NCBI RefSeq assembly: GCF_030272615.1
Contig: NC_081409.1
Span: forward strand, 245,111,502 to 245,175,501
Direction: 5' to 3'
Source: Cryptomeria japonica
Taxonomy: Eukaryota; Streptophyta; Pinopsida; Cupressales; Cupressaceae
DNA: 64,000 bases
The notes under the pieces: generated by a model
What the model saw: the letters and a program-made list of their open reading frames with translations, nothing else
Database searches by the model: none
What the model was told of the DNA's origin: nothing
Shown: one piece after another, positions 1-11,682 of the stretch
Position numbering within the stretch: position 1 is the first letter of the stretch
Layout: each line of letters starts with the position of its first letter
Made by a program: the position numbers and the translations under genes

Positions 1-35
1 TTTAGGAGCATTTTATGAAGAGGGTTACCATTGCA

Positions 36-340
36 TGTTATTTTCAAGCAATCCTCGTTAGTGGATTTGGGTTGCATGTCAGAATTTATGATTGCATGTC
101 ACTTCTAATCAGTTGCATGTTAGAATTTATGGTTGCATGTTGCTTCTAATGAGTTACATGTTAGAATTTATGGTTGCATGTTACTTCTAATTAGTTGCAT
201 GTTAGTTTGGAAACTACCCAGATCTTGCATGTCAGTTTGGTGAACTTGAATGTCAATTAAGGCGACTACCCAGATCCCGCATGTCAGTTTGGTGACTACC
301 CAGATAGTTGTATGTTTGTGTGTTTTCTTACATGTCACTA
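36..340 (+). repeat. GCATGT-rich leader repeats (copy A)
   Basis: Short degenerate direct repeats each carry GCATGT or ACATGT followed by TAGAATTTATGG, CACTTCTAAT or TAGTTTGGTGACTACCC. About a dozen occur in 300 bases downstream of the primer-binding-site position known from copy B. The same block is at about 39950-40320. It is untranslated leader; any function (packaging, dimerisation or simple slippage) is inference. Confidence 0.75.
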
Positions 341-444
341 GGAATGAGTAATGCAACATAGTATCTTGTTAGCTTTTGGGTACAAATTCAGTTTGAAATT
401 AGTTATTTCAGCCACATACAACAAGTTTATAAAATGTCACAACA

Positions 445-2384
445 ATGGGTGGAATTATAGATGGAAGATTTCCACCTTACATTCTGAAATCAGAGACACA
501 TACAACAAGTGTAAAAAAGGTTACAACAATGGATAAAGGTGTTACAAGTTCATCAAGGAAGGATAGAAGGGATAATATAAGTCCACAAAGAAATGATCGA
601 CATATGGACGAGCTTATGAATGGTATGAATGACTTCTTCCAAGCATTTCAAAAATATCGATCAAATATGCTATTATTATTAGAGAAATTGCTTTTGGAGG
701 AAGAAGCTAAGAAGATGGATAAGGGGCATGACAATGATGAATTCATTGAATTCTCTGAAGATGAGCATATATATCATTCCAACACTGAAAATTCATTTGA
801 AGAAGAGGCACATGAGACTTGTACAGTTATGGTAATGTTGTTGAAAGGAAGGAAATTAATTCTGATTTTGTTATGCATAATAAGAATGGTACATTATTTT
901 TTCATGAATCATTGCTTGAAGATGCATCTACAAATGTAGATGTTGTGACTAATAAGGATGACAAAATAGTAGCCATGGGTACAAATTTAGATTTACACAA
1001 TGTTGAAAGAGATGTTGTTCATACATATGAAGGTTTTGTGGATCAAAGACTTCTAGCGTAGCATGATTTAGATGATCAATCTATGGTTGAGGAAGAATAT
1101 GTGGAAGAGTGTGGAAAAGAACATTATCAGATTGGAAAGACCTAACCCATCATAAAGAACTCAAAGAATCCACCTATGTTTCAGTAGCACACCATCATGA
1201 CTCTTGGGTGGGACATAATGCTTCAAAAGAGGAATTTTGTGAAGAAGAGGTGAAGGAGGTAGCTGATTTTGGGAGACATGACTTTGAATGCAAATCAGGA
1301 AAACAATTATCTAAGGCAACCACACTGGTGGGGCAACTTTCTCTTGAAGATGCAAATTTCAATCATGAGATAGGTGCTACAAATTTTGGATCAATCAACA
1401 ATGAGGTGCATAAGAAGGAGCTCATAGATCTAAGCTACTTGCAAGGTATGATAACCCTTAGCAATTTTCATATTCCTTGTTTTGTACATATGAGTACATT
1501 AGATGAATACTTGTTAAGATCACATGAGGCATATATATTGTCTTAGAGAGCTGATTATAGAGACTAGGAGATTTCCTAACAAGAAGATCCTACAATTTGA
1601 TAATGTTTGGTTTGTGATGGATACTTCACCATGGAGTTGGTTGGAGGCAAAAAACATAATAGCTAAGGAAGTGCATGTATGGATCAATTTTATGATAGCC
1701 AAGGCAGCTAGAACATGTGACTTCTTCTTGAGGGGGTTTAATAGTAATAGATCCTTGTTTGTTGGTGATAATGAAAGTACTCTCAAGATGATTCTAGGTT
1801 TGATTTTTTGTTCCAGCAGTGTTGTTGCCTTTTGCACCAACAATATAGAGAGGATATACATGTCTAATTTTGCACACATGATGGATACCTTTCAGATCTT
1901 CATGAGACCGATCAATCTTAGAGTCATATTCTCTAATGGAGATTTGATGAGGGATATTTATCCCATCATTTGCAGCCAGTATGATGATGTTCATTCACCC
2001 AACTTTTGGTATAAGGGTGAATGGAACAGCCGGTTTCTTTTGGACAGCGGTTTGTCACATAATTTTTCTCATGATTCGCATGCTTCTATGGTGTCTACAG
2101 AGAGTCTCTACTAGGATTTTTCAGTTTATATCAAAGTAGAGAAACATAAACATGGAGGAGCAAGGCAGAACTTTGGTAATTTTGTTGATTACATGAAGAA
2201 GATCATTGTTCTTTTGAGAGTTGGAGTCTTCAAGATTCTCTTCACATGTATGTTGCAGCATTGTATCCTTCATGTGAGACCATGCAAAGGTCCTAGATTC
2301 ATGTGGGACCGTAGCATTTGTTGGTGCAACATCTTCATAATTGATTTCTTAAGGGCAAGAAATCTTGGGGTGGGAGGACTATAA
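445..2384 (+). pseudogene. Unrecognised ORFs of the non-autonomous element (copy A)
   Basis: The 5' part (445-939) is charged, with MDKGVTSSSRKDRRDN and a Leu/Glu-rich stretch near LLLEEEAKK that looks helical. It continues in other frames at 819-1061 and 1109-1546, so at least two frameshifts are present. The last part is one frame from 1524 to the TAA at 2384, broken only by a TAG at 2112-2114 where copy B has GAG. This frame runs through the polypurine tract and stops inside the first bases of the 3' LTR. No protein family was recognised and no zinc knuckle or catalytic motif was seen. The domain may be a gag relic or captured host sequence. Confidence 0.5.
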
Positions 2385-3184
2385 TGTCCTCTCTTCTTTG
2401 AGTGATAATTAATTAATTAAATCTTAAATAGTCCTAAGTCCTATGGGATTATTTTAATTTAATTAGTTAGCAACTGGACATACTTTATTTTATAGAGCGA
2501 CTTTATAATAATGTCAATGACAAATTATAAAGTAAAGTCACTTTTGAGGGGAAAAGTAAATCAAAAGAGAAATAAAATAAAGTATTACTTTCAAAAAGGA
2601 AAATTATTATAAAAGGAGGGAAAAGTGCATAAAGGATTCATTGTTGAGTTGTTATTTTCAAAGAAACTTTTCCTTGAGAGCTTTATCAGTAAACCCTATG
2701 ATGGAAACCCAAATCAACCCACTTGGTGAATTCATCTAAGAATTCACAGTTGTGCTTCATTGTTTAATTTGGAGAGATTTCCAAAGTTTTACAGTTATAT
2801 CTTTGCATGAAATATTAACGAAAGGTTTTTGAGCATTATTTTATGTAATTTTGGTATGTACAAACCTATTGATAGGTCTAATGTGTAATGGCAGATTTTT
2901 GAGTTGTATTTGGGCATGTTTGGCCTATGTAATCCTAGAATCAGATTTGTTTCATATATATGTTTGCAATTTTCATGTCATTTATGGTTGGATGAGTTCT
3001 TGATTGAAGATATTATAATAAGGGATCATTATTGGCATATCTGTTTGTTGTCCACATTTGTTGTAACCAGAAATATAAATTAAAATTCTATGGTTTCAAG
3101 TAGAAAACCATAAGACGGAGAATTAGGGCAAAATTCAGGAAATTATTTTTAAAATTATAGTGCATATCCTATTTGGGATTTTAA
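2380..3184 (+). repeat. 3' LTR of the non-autonomous element (copy A)
   Basis: It aligns along its length with the 5' LTR of copy B (38980-39837) and starts with TATAATGTCC where the 5' LTR has TGTAATGTCC. A TATA-like TATAAAAG lies at 2608-2615 and recurs at the same place in the other LTRs. The end is fixed by the target duplication GAGAT that follows. Copy B's 3' LTR lacks about 100 bases near the end that are present here. Confidence 0.85.
2608..2615 (+). promoter_or_regulatory. TATA-like box in LTR
   Basis: TATAAAAG is conserved in all three LTRs of this family here (2608, 39208, 42594), within an otherwise drifting AT-rich context. That supports a role as the RNA polymerase II core promoter of the element. 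Confidence 0.5.
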
Positions 3185-3189
3185 GAGAT

Positions 3190-5481
3190 ATATAGTTAGG
3201 TTCAATCTTCTTAAGAACATTTTGGTGGTAATGTTCATTCAGCAAAAAATGTTTTCTCACATGGTCTTTCCAATGATCCTGAGTTTCTCAATATAAATAT
3301 ATTTATGTCCTTTTTTAATTAAATCATGAACATTTAATTAAAAAAGGGAAATCTATTTCCTCCTTTCACCTCACCCTATTTTATTATGCTTTAATGCATT
3401 TCTATTATTACAGTTTTAGTATAGATTTTAGTTGTTCTCGATCCCTTACTTCTTTCCCTACTTTCTCTTAGATTCATCAATTCTTTCATTGCAATAAGCT
3501 GAAATATATACAAGACCTTATATTGAATCATGTGGGTTTGATTAAATTTGAGGCTTCATGACTTTCATGTACTTAGAAAGAGTATCTATCTAGAGCCCTA
3601 TAACATGTTATGTCATTCTTAGTCAGTATGATAGCCTTTAGCTATTTCATAATATTAAAATTACTTGAGCTATATGTTTCAAAATCCAACCCCTTATTCA
3701 CTTCAATTATTTATGACGTTTCCATTACACATTCCAAGATTATACTAATTTCAAGGAGTTAAAAAGTTGACTACATTCTTGTAACCTAGTATAGAAGTCC
3801 TTAGAACTGCTTTAGCATCTTTAGTTCTGTTGGAGATAGGGTAATAGCCATGCACAAAGATTATGCATTATACTTCGCACCCTTATACTCTCTTTAGAGA
3901 GTATGCATGACTTCATTAGTTCATTTGCTTTCCTTTGGACATTATTGCATGTTGAAGTTGTGCATGATCCTTTGTTCATTTCAGTCCAAGTTTCCTATGA
4001 TAGCCAGTCATAACAAAACTTTTAGCTCTGAATTTTGAAAAGAGTTTCCCTTAACAATGAATAATCTCATAATAAAATATTGATCCAAATATAAGTCTTT
4101 TGACTAGGTTTTTAGAACTTACTCCCTTATGGTTTTGAACTTTAAGTATAGACAATGTTTGTACTAATTCTAACATCCTTGAACTATAATCCTTAACGAA
4201 ATCTTGAGGTCCATGTTATAAAGACTCTTAACTCAATAATGTTTTAGTTTTTACTCCATTTTTGAAATTATTTCTAATATCTATTTTTAAAACTTCTCAT
4301 TTTCTCTTTTTTTCATCTGTACGATGATAAAACCATTTTGTAGTTAATCCTTCCAACATGTTTCCAAACAAATCGACATTAATTTTATCATTGAATTTTC
4401 AATTAACATTCCTTAAAGCTTTTCAATTCAAGCATTGGCAAAGATATTTGATGATTTTAGCCACCTCTAGATCATGAATGTTTGGGGACCAAAGAATGCT
4501 TAAGTTCCCTCTTTGCCTATTCAGTGCTTGATTTCCTAACCTTCCTTGATCTTCCCTCTCTTCAAACATCTGGAATAGACAACTGGCCCTAAATTCCACC
4601 TGGAACCTACTTTTTGATATCCAGCAAATGGACTTTGAGCTTCAACCAATAAACTCCCTCACTCTGCATAGATCAAATTTACTTCTAACGGGAAGATAGT
4701 GATTCTAATTTGATGAATGGTATTGTTGTGGGGTTAACTCTTTCTCCACAAGTGTACATACTCTTGGTGTTTTTCTGCAAACCTCAATCCTAAGGATCTC
4801 ATCACATCTCAAGTCAGGAATAGAACATTCAATGTGGTTTTAAAACTATCAACATATTAAGGACAAGAAATTCCAACAGTAACAAGGCTTTATTATGCCT
4901 ACTTCACTTTGAGCTCCATCATATTCATGAGGGTTTTCCTATTTCTAGGCCTACATTTGATCATAACCTCTTAACAACTACTACCTAAAGGCCTAATGAA
5001 GATGGATTGTTTTGAAATACAATATCCCAATGCTTTGTAAATAGCTAAGAACAAGTAACTTATAAAACTAAAAAGGGAAGGGGAAAATAAAGATGGATTT
5101 GATAATTGAAAGTTTCTAAAAATGATTTAAGCCATACATAGAACAATGCTTATCCTAGGGAAATGAGTCAAACAAGAGAATGTAAATGGACTCCCATTAG
5201 TAAACATACTATAACCAGTAGTTTTCTATTATGTTAATGCCTAACATTAACAAATCTGCTCATGCTTTCACATAGTTCTTCTTTCAAATCCAGATTATTC
5301 ACTCAACACCACTACAAGTTGCTCAAAGCAATTTAATCCTTCCCTTGGAAGGAAGCAAGAAACAACTACCACCAATTAGGAATTCTGAAAGGATGAATTC
5401 AAGGCATCCTTAATGCATTGCATTCGAATGAAACTAAATACAATCATGGAGACAATTATGTGACATTACAAAACGAATGCC
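3190..5481. other. Unrecognised DNA between two elements (copy A)
   Basis: About 2.3 kb has no reading frame above background and no recognised family. It is conserved with 43085-45377 at a level similar to the flanking elements, which fits neutral drift after duplication. I see no gene in it. Confidence 0.6.
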
Positions 5482-5486
5482 CAAAC

Positions 5487-6229
5487 TGTTTGCATTACAT
5501 TAAGTTTGTTGGTATGAGGATATTAAGAAGGTTGTTGGAGATTGATGATATAATTGATAAAGGATGATTAATATCTTAATAACATTATTTTGTCATTGAT
5601 GTCAAGTAATTGATTTTCTGATTTAGTATGATGTTGCCATATCTTAAAGAGTATGTTTTGATGAGTATAAAGATGTCGATAAATGACACAGAAAGAATGT
5701 GAAAATGAAGGGGAGTAATAAGTTATTCAATGGGCAACTATTACCGAGTTAGACAGTGATGAGATTATGATATTTAATTGTTTTGATATCTTGTATATGT
5801 GTATTCGAAGATTGAATAAGGAGAAAAGATTTCATGCAATAGAATGATTAAAGGTTTGATACTATTCTATTTTACCGAGCAAGGAGCCAGTCGGTAAATC
5901 CCAAGGTTATCGATGTCAGTTAAAGAAGGAAGAAGTCACCGAGCGTCATCAGCAAGCAAAGCTACCGAGATAGTAACCAAGATGAATACAAAATGTCTAC
6001 CGAGTAAAGTTTAGAATTAACCGAGTATCAACCGAGCAGTAATAGATTGCATTGGATGAATAAATACATTATTAAATGAAGGATGCCAATGAGCTGGAGA
6101 TTTATAGAAAATTGGAATGTCATGCAAGAAGTTTGTTTAGGATCAATTGCAATGAAAATTCAAGAGTTAGATCTACAACACAGATTGAACGGTCATAATT
6201 GAGCACAAGTACCAAGGAAGGAATACAAG
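5487..6229 (+). repeat. 5' LTR fragment of copia copy A
   Basis: It starts TGTTTGCATTACATTAAG, against TGTTGGCATTACATTAAG in copy B. It is cut at an ACAAG (6225-6229), where sequence matching 46114-46118 jumps to sequence matching 48397-48401 of copy B. The last half of the LTR, including its TATA box, is missing. Confidence 0.9.
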
Positions 6230-7042
6230 AGGTAATACATTTCATCTTGACTTAACTTGGAATAATTGTCTGTATACAAAAATAGAAGATACCTGGTTAT
6301 GGCATAAAATGTTTTGTCATGTAAATTTTGATAACCTGATCAAAATAAGTAAGAAGCACTGTGTAAGAGGTCTACTAAACTTGGCAAAAACCTGAGAATG
6401 CAATATGTCAAGGATGCCAGATGGGTTAAATGACAAAATCAAGCTTTACAAGTAAATCTTACACTTCTAAAGCAACTTTAGATCTTGTGCACACTAATCT
6501 TCATGGTCCTATGAAAGTTCAAATTTATTATAGCGATAAATACTTCATATTATTTGTGGATGATTACTCAAGGATGATGTCAGTTATATTTTCTAAAAGA
6601 GAAATCAGAAGCCTTTCAAATGTTCAAATGGTATAGGGCAAGAGTTGAAAAAGAAACAGGAAGACAGTTGAAATGTCTAAGATCAGATACAGGAGCAGAG
6701 TTCATTTCAGATGAATTTAACTTATTTTGCAATGATCATGGTATAAAGAGACAAGTGTCTGCACCGAGAACACCACAACAAAATGGTATAGCTAAAAGAA
6801 GAAACAGATCAATTGTAGATTGTGCCAGAACTTTGATGATAGAAAAGAGAGTACCTCAAATATTTTGGAGAGAAGCAATAAGCACTGCAGTTTACACCCT
6901 GGACCGAGTACAACTGAAGAAAGGAACTATGAAGACACCGTATGAAATCTGGTATGACAAGAAACCAAATGTAAGTTATTTTAAAATATTTGGAAGTAGA
7001 TGTTATGTTCACAAAGATGACAGAAATGGAAAATTTGATTAG
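6230..7042 (+). pseudogene. Copia integrase remnant (copy A)
   Basis: The pre-integrase segment (WLWHKMFCHVNFDNL, about 6295) is followed by the catalytic core. The DDE triad is damaged: the first Asp is Asn (HTNLHGP, codon 6496-6498), the second is kept (LRSDTGAEF), and the Glu is Lys (NGIAKRRNR, codon 6794-6796). Copy B has the acidic residue at each place. A frameshift lies near 6620, where SLSNVQM is read in both frames, and a stop follows KFD at 7040. It would have inserted the cDNA; here it is dead. Confidence 0.9.
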
Positions 7043-8370
7043 AAAAGAGAGGAAGGAACATTTCTTGGTTATTCCTCTAGGAGTAAAGCATTTAAATGTC
7101 TGATCAAATCATCTAACAAAATAGTGGAAAGTGCAAATGTGAAAATTGATGAATTTGCAGAAAGGAATGATAAAGGAAATTCCAAAGAACCAGAACATTA
7201 TGAAGAGTTTGTATATGTACAACCGAGAAGTCTAACAGAGAAAGTCGATGAAGAAAATACTCAGTTACCGAGTGATGAAGAAGATCACATAGAGCCTACC
7301 GAGCCTATATTAGCAAAATATGTTAGAATAAATCATGCATCAAGTAAGATTATAGGAGATAAGGATGCTCCAGTGATGACAAGAAACAAACTAAGGCAGA
7401 ACAGATGTCTAATATCTGAATTTGAACCAAGGATAGTAAAAGAGGCATTAAGCAATGAAGATTGGATGAATGCTATGACAGAAGAGATTGAAAAAATCAA
7501 GAAAAATGAAACATGGACACTGGTCCCAAGACCAAAAGAGAAAAATGTAATCGGTACAAAGTGGATTTTCAGAAATAAGCTAAATGAAAAAGGTGCGGTC
7601 ATTAGGAATAAAGCAAGGCTAGTTTGCAAAGGTTATGCTCAAGAAGAAAGAATAGACTATGGGGAGACTTTTGCACTTGTGGCAAGACTTGAGGGAGTGA
7701 GAACATTCTTGGCATATGCTGCTTACAAAAATTTCAAGGTATATCAAATGGATGTTAAATCTGCATTTTTGAATGGTATACTAGAAGAAGAAGTCTATAT
7801 TGAACAGCCTGAATGATTTATTGAAGAGAAGAATAAAGATCAGGTATGTAAGTTGAACAAAGCTTTATATGGTCTAAAGCAAGCACCTAGAGCATGGTAT
7901 GAAAGGTTGCACTCTTACTTAATAAAGATTGGATTTGTGAGGACTAGTGAAAACAACAACATGTAAATGAAGAATGATGAGGATAATGGAATACTGATTT
8001 CAGCCATATTTGTTAATGATATTATTTTCTGTGGAAATGATTCTTTATGTAAGAACTTTGGAAATGAAATGTGAAAAGAATTTGAGATGTCATTAATCGG
8101 TGAAATAAAGTATTTTATAGGTTTACAAATACTGCAAATGAAAAATGGGATTTTCATTACTCAATCCAAGTATATAAAGGAAATCTTGAAGAAATTTGGA
8201 ATGGAGTATTCTAAACCTGTAAGTACTCCTATGACTACTAATTGTAAACTATCAAAGAATGATGAATTTGCATCTGTTGATGAGACACTTTACCAATCTA
8301 TGATTGGAAAGTTGCAATATGTAGTTCACAGCAGGCCTGATATAGAACATGCAGTAGAAAGAGGAATGAT
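7043..8370 (+). pseudogene. Copia reverse transcriptase remnant (copy A)
   Basis: After a Glu-rich linker (7124-7420) the RT begins around [11 protein letters not shown], with [29 protein letters not shown] and LKQAPRAWYERL. The catalytic FVDD reads FVND (Asn codon 8015-8017). Stops interrupt it at 7814 (TGA after EQPE) and in the following segment, where copy B reads through. About 110 bases are missing near 8350 relative to 50528-50636. RT would copy the element RNA; this copy cannot. Confidence 0.9.
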
Positions 8371-8852
8371 TTTGACTTAAAAGTCTATACTAATGTTGAT
8401 TGGGCAGGTAATATTGATGATAGGAAAAGCACAATCGGTGGAGCTTTCTTTTTGGGAGAAAGACTAGTGAGTTGTCTTAGCAAGAAACAAGGATGCATTT
8501 CACAGTCAACAGCTGAAGCTGAATATGTCGCTGCAGCATTGAATTGTACCAATATAGCATGGATCAAACTATTGGAAGGTATGAATGAGACAGTTACGAG
8601 CCAGTAACAATATTTTGTGATAATACAAGTCCTATTAACATTTCAAAGAATCTAGTAGTGCACTCTAAGACAAAGCATATATCTATAAAGTATCATTATC
8701 TAAAAGAAGAAGTTCAAGAAAAGAAAGATGTGCTGGAATATGTTAGCATAAAGGAACAATTAGCAGACATCTTCACAAAGCCACTGCCAAGAGACACTTT
8801 TGAGTATCTCAAAAGTAAGTTGGGGGTCCTACCCCTATCTAGTACTCACTGA
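8365..8852 (+). pseudogene. Copia RNase H remnant (copy A)
   Basis: It reads KVYTNVDWAGN, DRKSTIGGAFFLG, CLSKKQGCISQST, AEAEYVAAALNCTNIAW and ADIFTKPLPRDTFEYL. The first catalytic Asp (YTDVDW in copy B) is Asn here (codon 8392-8394). A short deletion before LLEGM shifts the frame. The C-terminal IFTKPL motif is the normal end of copia pol. Confidence 0.88.
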
Positions 8853-10638
8853 CAGAGTTCTGTGAAAGCATCAATTCTATGACTCTACAGAATACTATTT
8901 GTGAGTTGATGTTAATTTACACACTTTAGAAGGTTGTCTAAAGTTGTGCAGGAAACAGCGAATGAAGATAAGATGACTCTGACCGAGACTAAGATGATAC
9001 ATTTGTATATGTTTTAACAGTAAGGAAATTACTTCACAAGGGAAGTAATCATGAATTAGTTTTACTTTTGGCATTGTTGTCAAAGGGGGAGAAGACTAAT
9101 GACGGGAAGAGAAGATTACAGGAGAAGTTTACAGCTCAAGGATAATAGGAGAAGAATAACAACAAGCAATTCGAATCAATTGGAATAAATCAAATTGGTA
9201 TAGCCATCAATACCAAAGGGAGAGATTGTTGGCATTTCATTAAGTTTGTTGGTATGAGGATATTGAGAAGGTTGTTGGAGATTGATGATATAATTGATAA
9301 AGGATGATTACTGTCTTAATAACATTATTTTGTCATTGATGTCAAGCAATTGATTTTTTGATTCAGTATGATGCTGCCATATCTTAAAGAGTATGTTTTA
9401 ATGAGTATAAAGATGTCGGTAAATGACACAGAAAGAATGTGAAAATGAAGGGGAGTAATAAACTATTCAATGGGCAGCTATTAACAAGTTAGATAGTGAT
9501 GAGGTTATGATATTTTGATTGTTTTGATATCCTATATATGTGTATTTGAAGACTGAATAAGAAGGAGAAAATATTTCATGCAATAGAATGATTAAAGGTT
9601 TGATACTATTCTATTTTACTGAGCAAAGCTACTGAAACAGTAACCAAGATGAATACAAAATGTCTACCAAGTAAAGTTCAAGAAAAGAAAGTTGTACTGG
9701 AATATGTTAGCACAAAGGAACAATTAGCAGACATCTTCACAAAGCCACTGCCAAGGGACACTTTTGAGTATCTCAGAAGTAAGTTAGGGGTCCTACCTAT
9801 ATCTAGTACTCACTGATAGAGTTTGGTAAAAGCATCAATTCTATGACTCTACAGAATACTATTTGTGAGTTAATGCTGATTTACACACTTTAGAAGGTTG
9901 TCTAAAGTTGTGCAAGAAACAGTGAATGAAGACAAGATGACTCTGACCGAGACTAAGATGATACATTTGTATATGTTTTAATCGCAAGGAAATTACTTCA
10001 TAGGGGAAATAATCATGAATTAGTTTTACTTTTGGCATTATTGTCAAAGGGGGTGAATACTAATGACAGGAAGAGAAGATTATAGGAGAAGTTTACAGCT
10101 CAAGGATAATAGGAGAAGAATAACAGCAAGCAGTTTGAATCAATTGGAATGAATCAAGTTGGTATTGCCATCAATGCCAAAGGGGGAGATTGTTGGCATT
10201 ACATTAAGTTTGTTGGTATGAGGATATTGAGAAGGTTGTTGGAGATTGATGATATAATTAATAAAGGATGATTACTGTCTTAATAACATTATTTTGTCAT
10301 TGATGTCAAGCAATTGATTTTCTGATTTAGTATGATGTTGCCATATCTTAAAGAGTATGTTTTGATGAGTATAAAGATGTCGGTAAATGACACAGAAAGA
10401 ATGTGAAAATGAAGGGGAGTAATAATCTATTCAATGGGCAACTATTACCAAGTTAGATAGTGATGAGATTATGATATTTTGATTGTTTTGATATCCTATA
10501 TATGTGTATTCGAAGACTGAATAAGAAGGAGAAAATATTCCATGCAATAGAATTATTAAAGGTTTGATACTATTCTATTTTACTAAGCAAAGCTACCGAG
10601 ACAGTAACCGAGATGAATACAAAATGTCTACCAAGTAA
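8711..10638 (+). repeat. 964-bp tandem duplication (pol end plus LTR start)
   Basis: Bases 8711-9674 and 9675-10638 are direct copies. Each contains the last about 40 codons of pol, the polypurine tract and the first about 450 bases of an LTR. The novel junction joins LTR sequence to pol sequence at AGTTCA (9675-9680), present at both parents. Both units share the same loss of about 70 bases in the LTR (between GAGCAA and GCAAAGC), so that deletion came before the duplication. Confidence 0.9.
9227..9674 (+). repeat. Partial LTR, middle of copia copy A
   Basis: It starts TGTTGGCATTTCATTAAG after a purine tract at 9216-9226 and stops where the tandem duplication joins back into pol. It is a product of the duplication, not of a separate insertion. 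Confidence 0.9.
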
Positions 10639-11677
10639 AGTTCAGAATTAACCGAGTATCAACTGAACAGTAACATACGCATTGGATGAATAAATACATT
10701 ATTAAATGAAGGATGCCAATGAGCTAGAGATTTATAGAAGATTGGAATGTCATGCAAGAAGTTTGTTAAGGATCAATGGCAATGAAAATTCAAGAATTAG
10801 ATCTACAAAATAGATTGAACGGTCATAACCGAGCACAAGTACCAAGGACGGAATACAAGTTTCAAGGCATGATAAAATGTTTTTCAGTTTGAAGGATTCA
10901 ATGAACCTAGTCAAGTTTGAAGATCTGATGGCTAAGATTAATCATGGGAAATGTGATTAAGGAGATTAAGCAGTTAGGAATTGCTTATAAATAAGGAAAG
11001 TTGATGAACAAAGTATGCGGGCAAATAGAAGAGCACAAATACTGTAGAGGTGATTACCCCAAGTACAGAAGATTGAAGATCTGATTGAAGAATAGAGTGA
11101 GAAGCCCAGCAAGGAGGAAGATAAGTCTTATGACAAGATTATTTTGAGCACATAGAGTCTACTATAACATTTCAGATGTGAAGTTGTAGACATATTTTAT
11201 TACTGTTATTTATTTTTGTAAGTGATAGGAAATCTCTTAACCGAGTGGACCTAACAGTCTTATTTGTAAATCCTCTAGCAAGGTAACATTCTAATTGAGT
11301 GTTTGAAATCCTTTGACAAGGTCACTTCTAACAAAGTGCAAGATTCTGATAGATCTGAGGGAAATCCCTTAACCGGGTCACATCTAACAATGTGTCTATG
11401 TAATCTTTAACAAGATTGGCTATTAACCGAGCATAATCTAGAAGAGTATATTTTCTTAGTGGGTCTGAAATCCCATAGTGGTTTTTCCCTATTAGGGTTT
11501 CCACGTTAAATCTGGTGTTAAATGTGTTTTGATGTTTCAATGTTATCATTTTATGAGTTTGAAAGATTTACAGTCCTAGTTGCATATCAAGTAAGTTCTA
11601 CCAAGGTTGAATCTGATTAGAGCATTGAATTGTGAGTTTATCTAATTCACCCCCCCACCCCTCTCATCTAACTAACA
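10191..11677 (+). repeat. 3' LTR of copia copy A
   Basis: It runs from TGTTGGCATTACATT after AGGGGGAGAT to CTAACTAACA, with CAAAC following. It aligns with 51508-53070 apart from the about 70-base internal loss. A TATA-like TATAAATA is at 10986-10993. Confidence 0.92.
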
Positions 11678-11682
11678 CAAAC

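Larger units (their letters stand above)
1..3184 (+). mobile_element. Non-autonomous LTR retrotransposon (copy A, 5' part outside window)
   Basis: This is the same element as the complete copy at 38980-43079. Only the internal region and the 3' LTR (2380-3184) lie in the window. The right target duplication GAGAT is at 3185-3189 and matches the left one of copy B at 38975-38979. No reverse transcriptase, integrase or protease motif was seen, so movement would have needed enzymes supplied by another element. The polypurine tract is the G/A-rich run at about 2365-2379, just before the LTR. Confidence 0.8.
5487..11677 (+). mobile_element. Ty1/copia retrotransposon, deleted and rearranged (copy A)
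   Basis: This is the same insertion as 45383-53070, flanked by CAAAC at 5482-5486 and 11678-11682. The order is: truncated 5' LTR (5487 to about 6229), a jump into the protease/pre-integrase region, pol, an LTR piece (9227-9674), a second copy of the pol 3' end, and an almost complete 3' LTR (10191-11677). The gag gene, the primer binding site and most of protease are gone. The element is non-functional. Confidence 0.93.
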
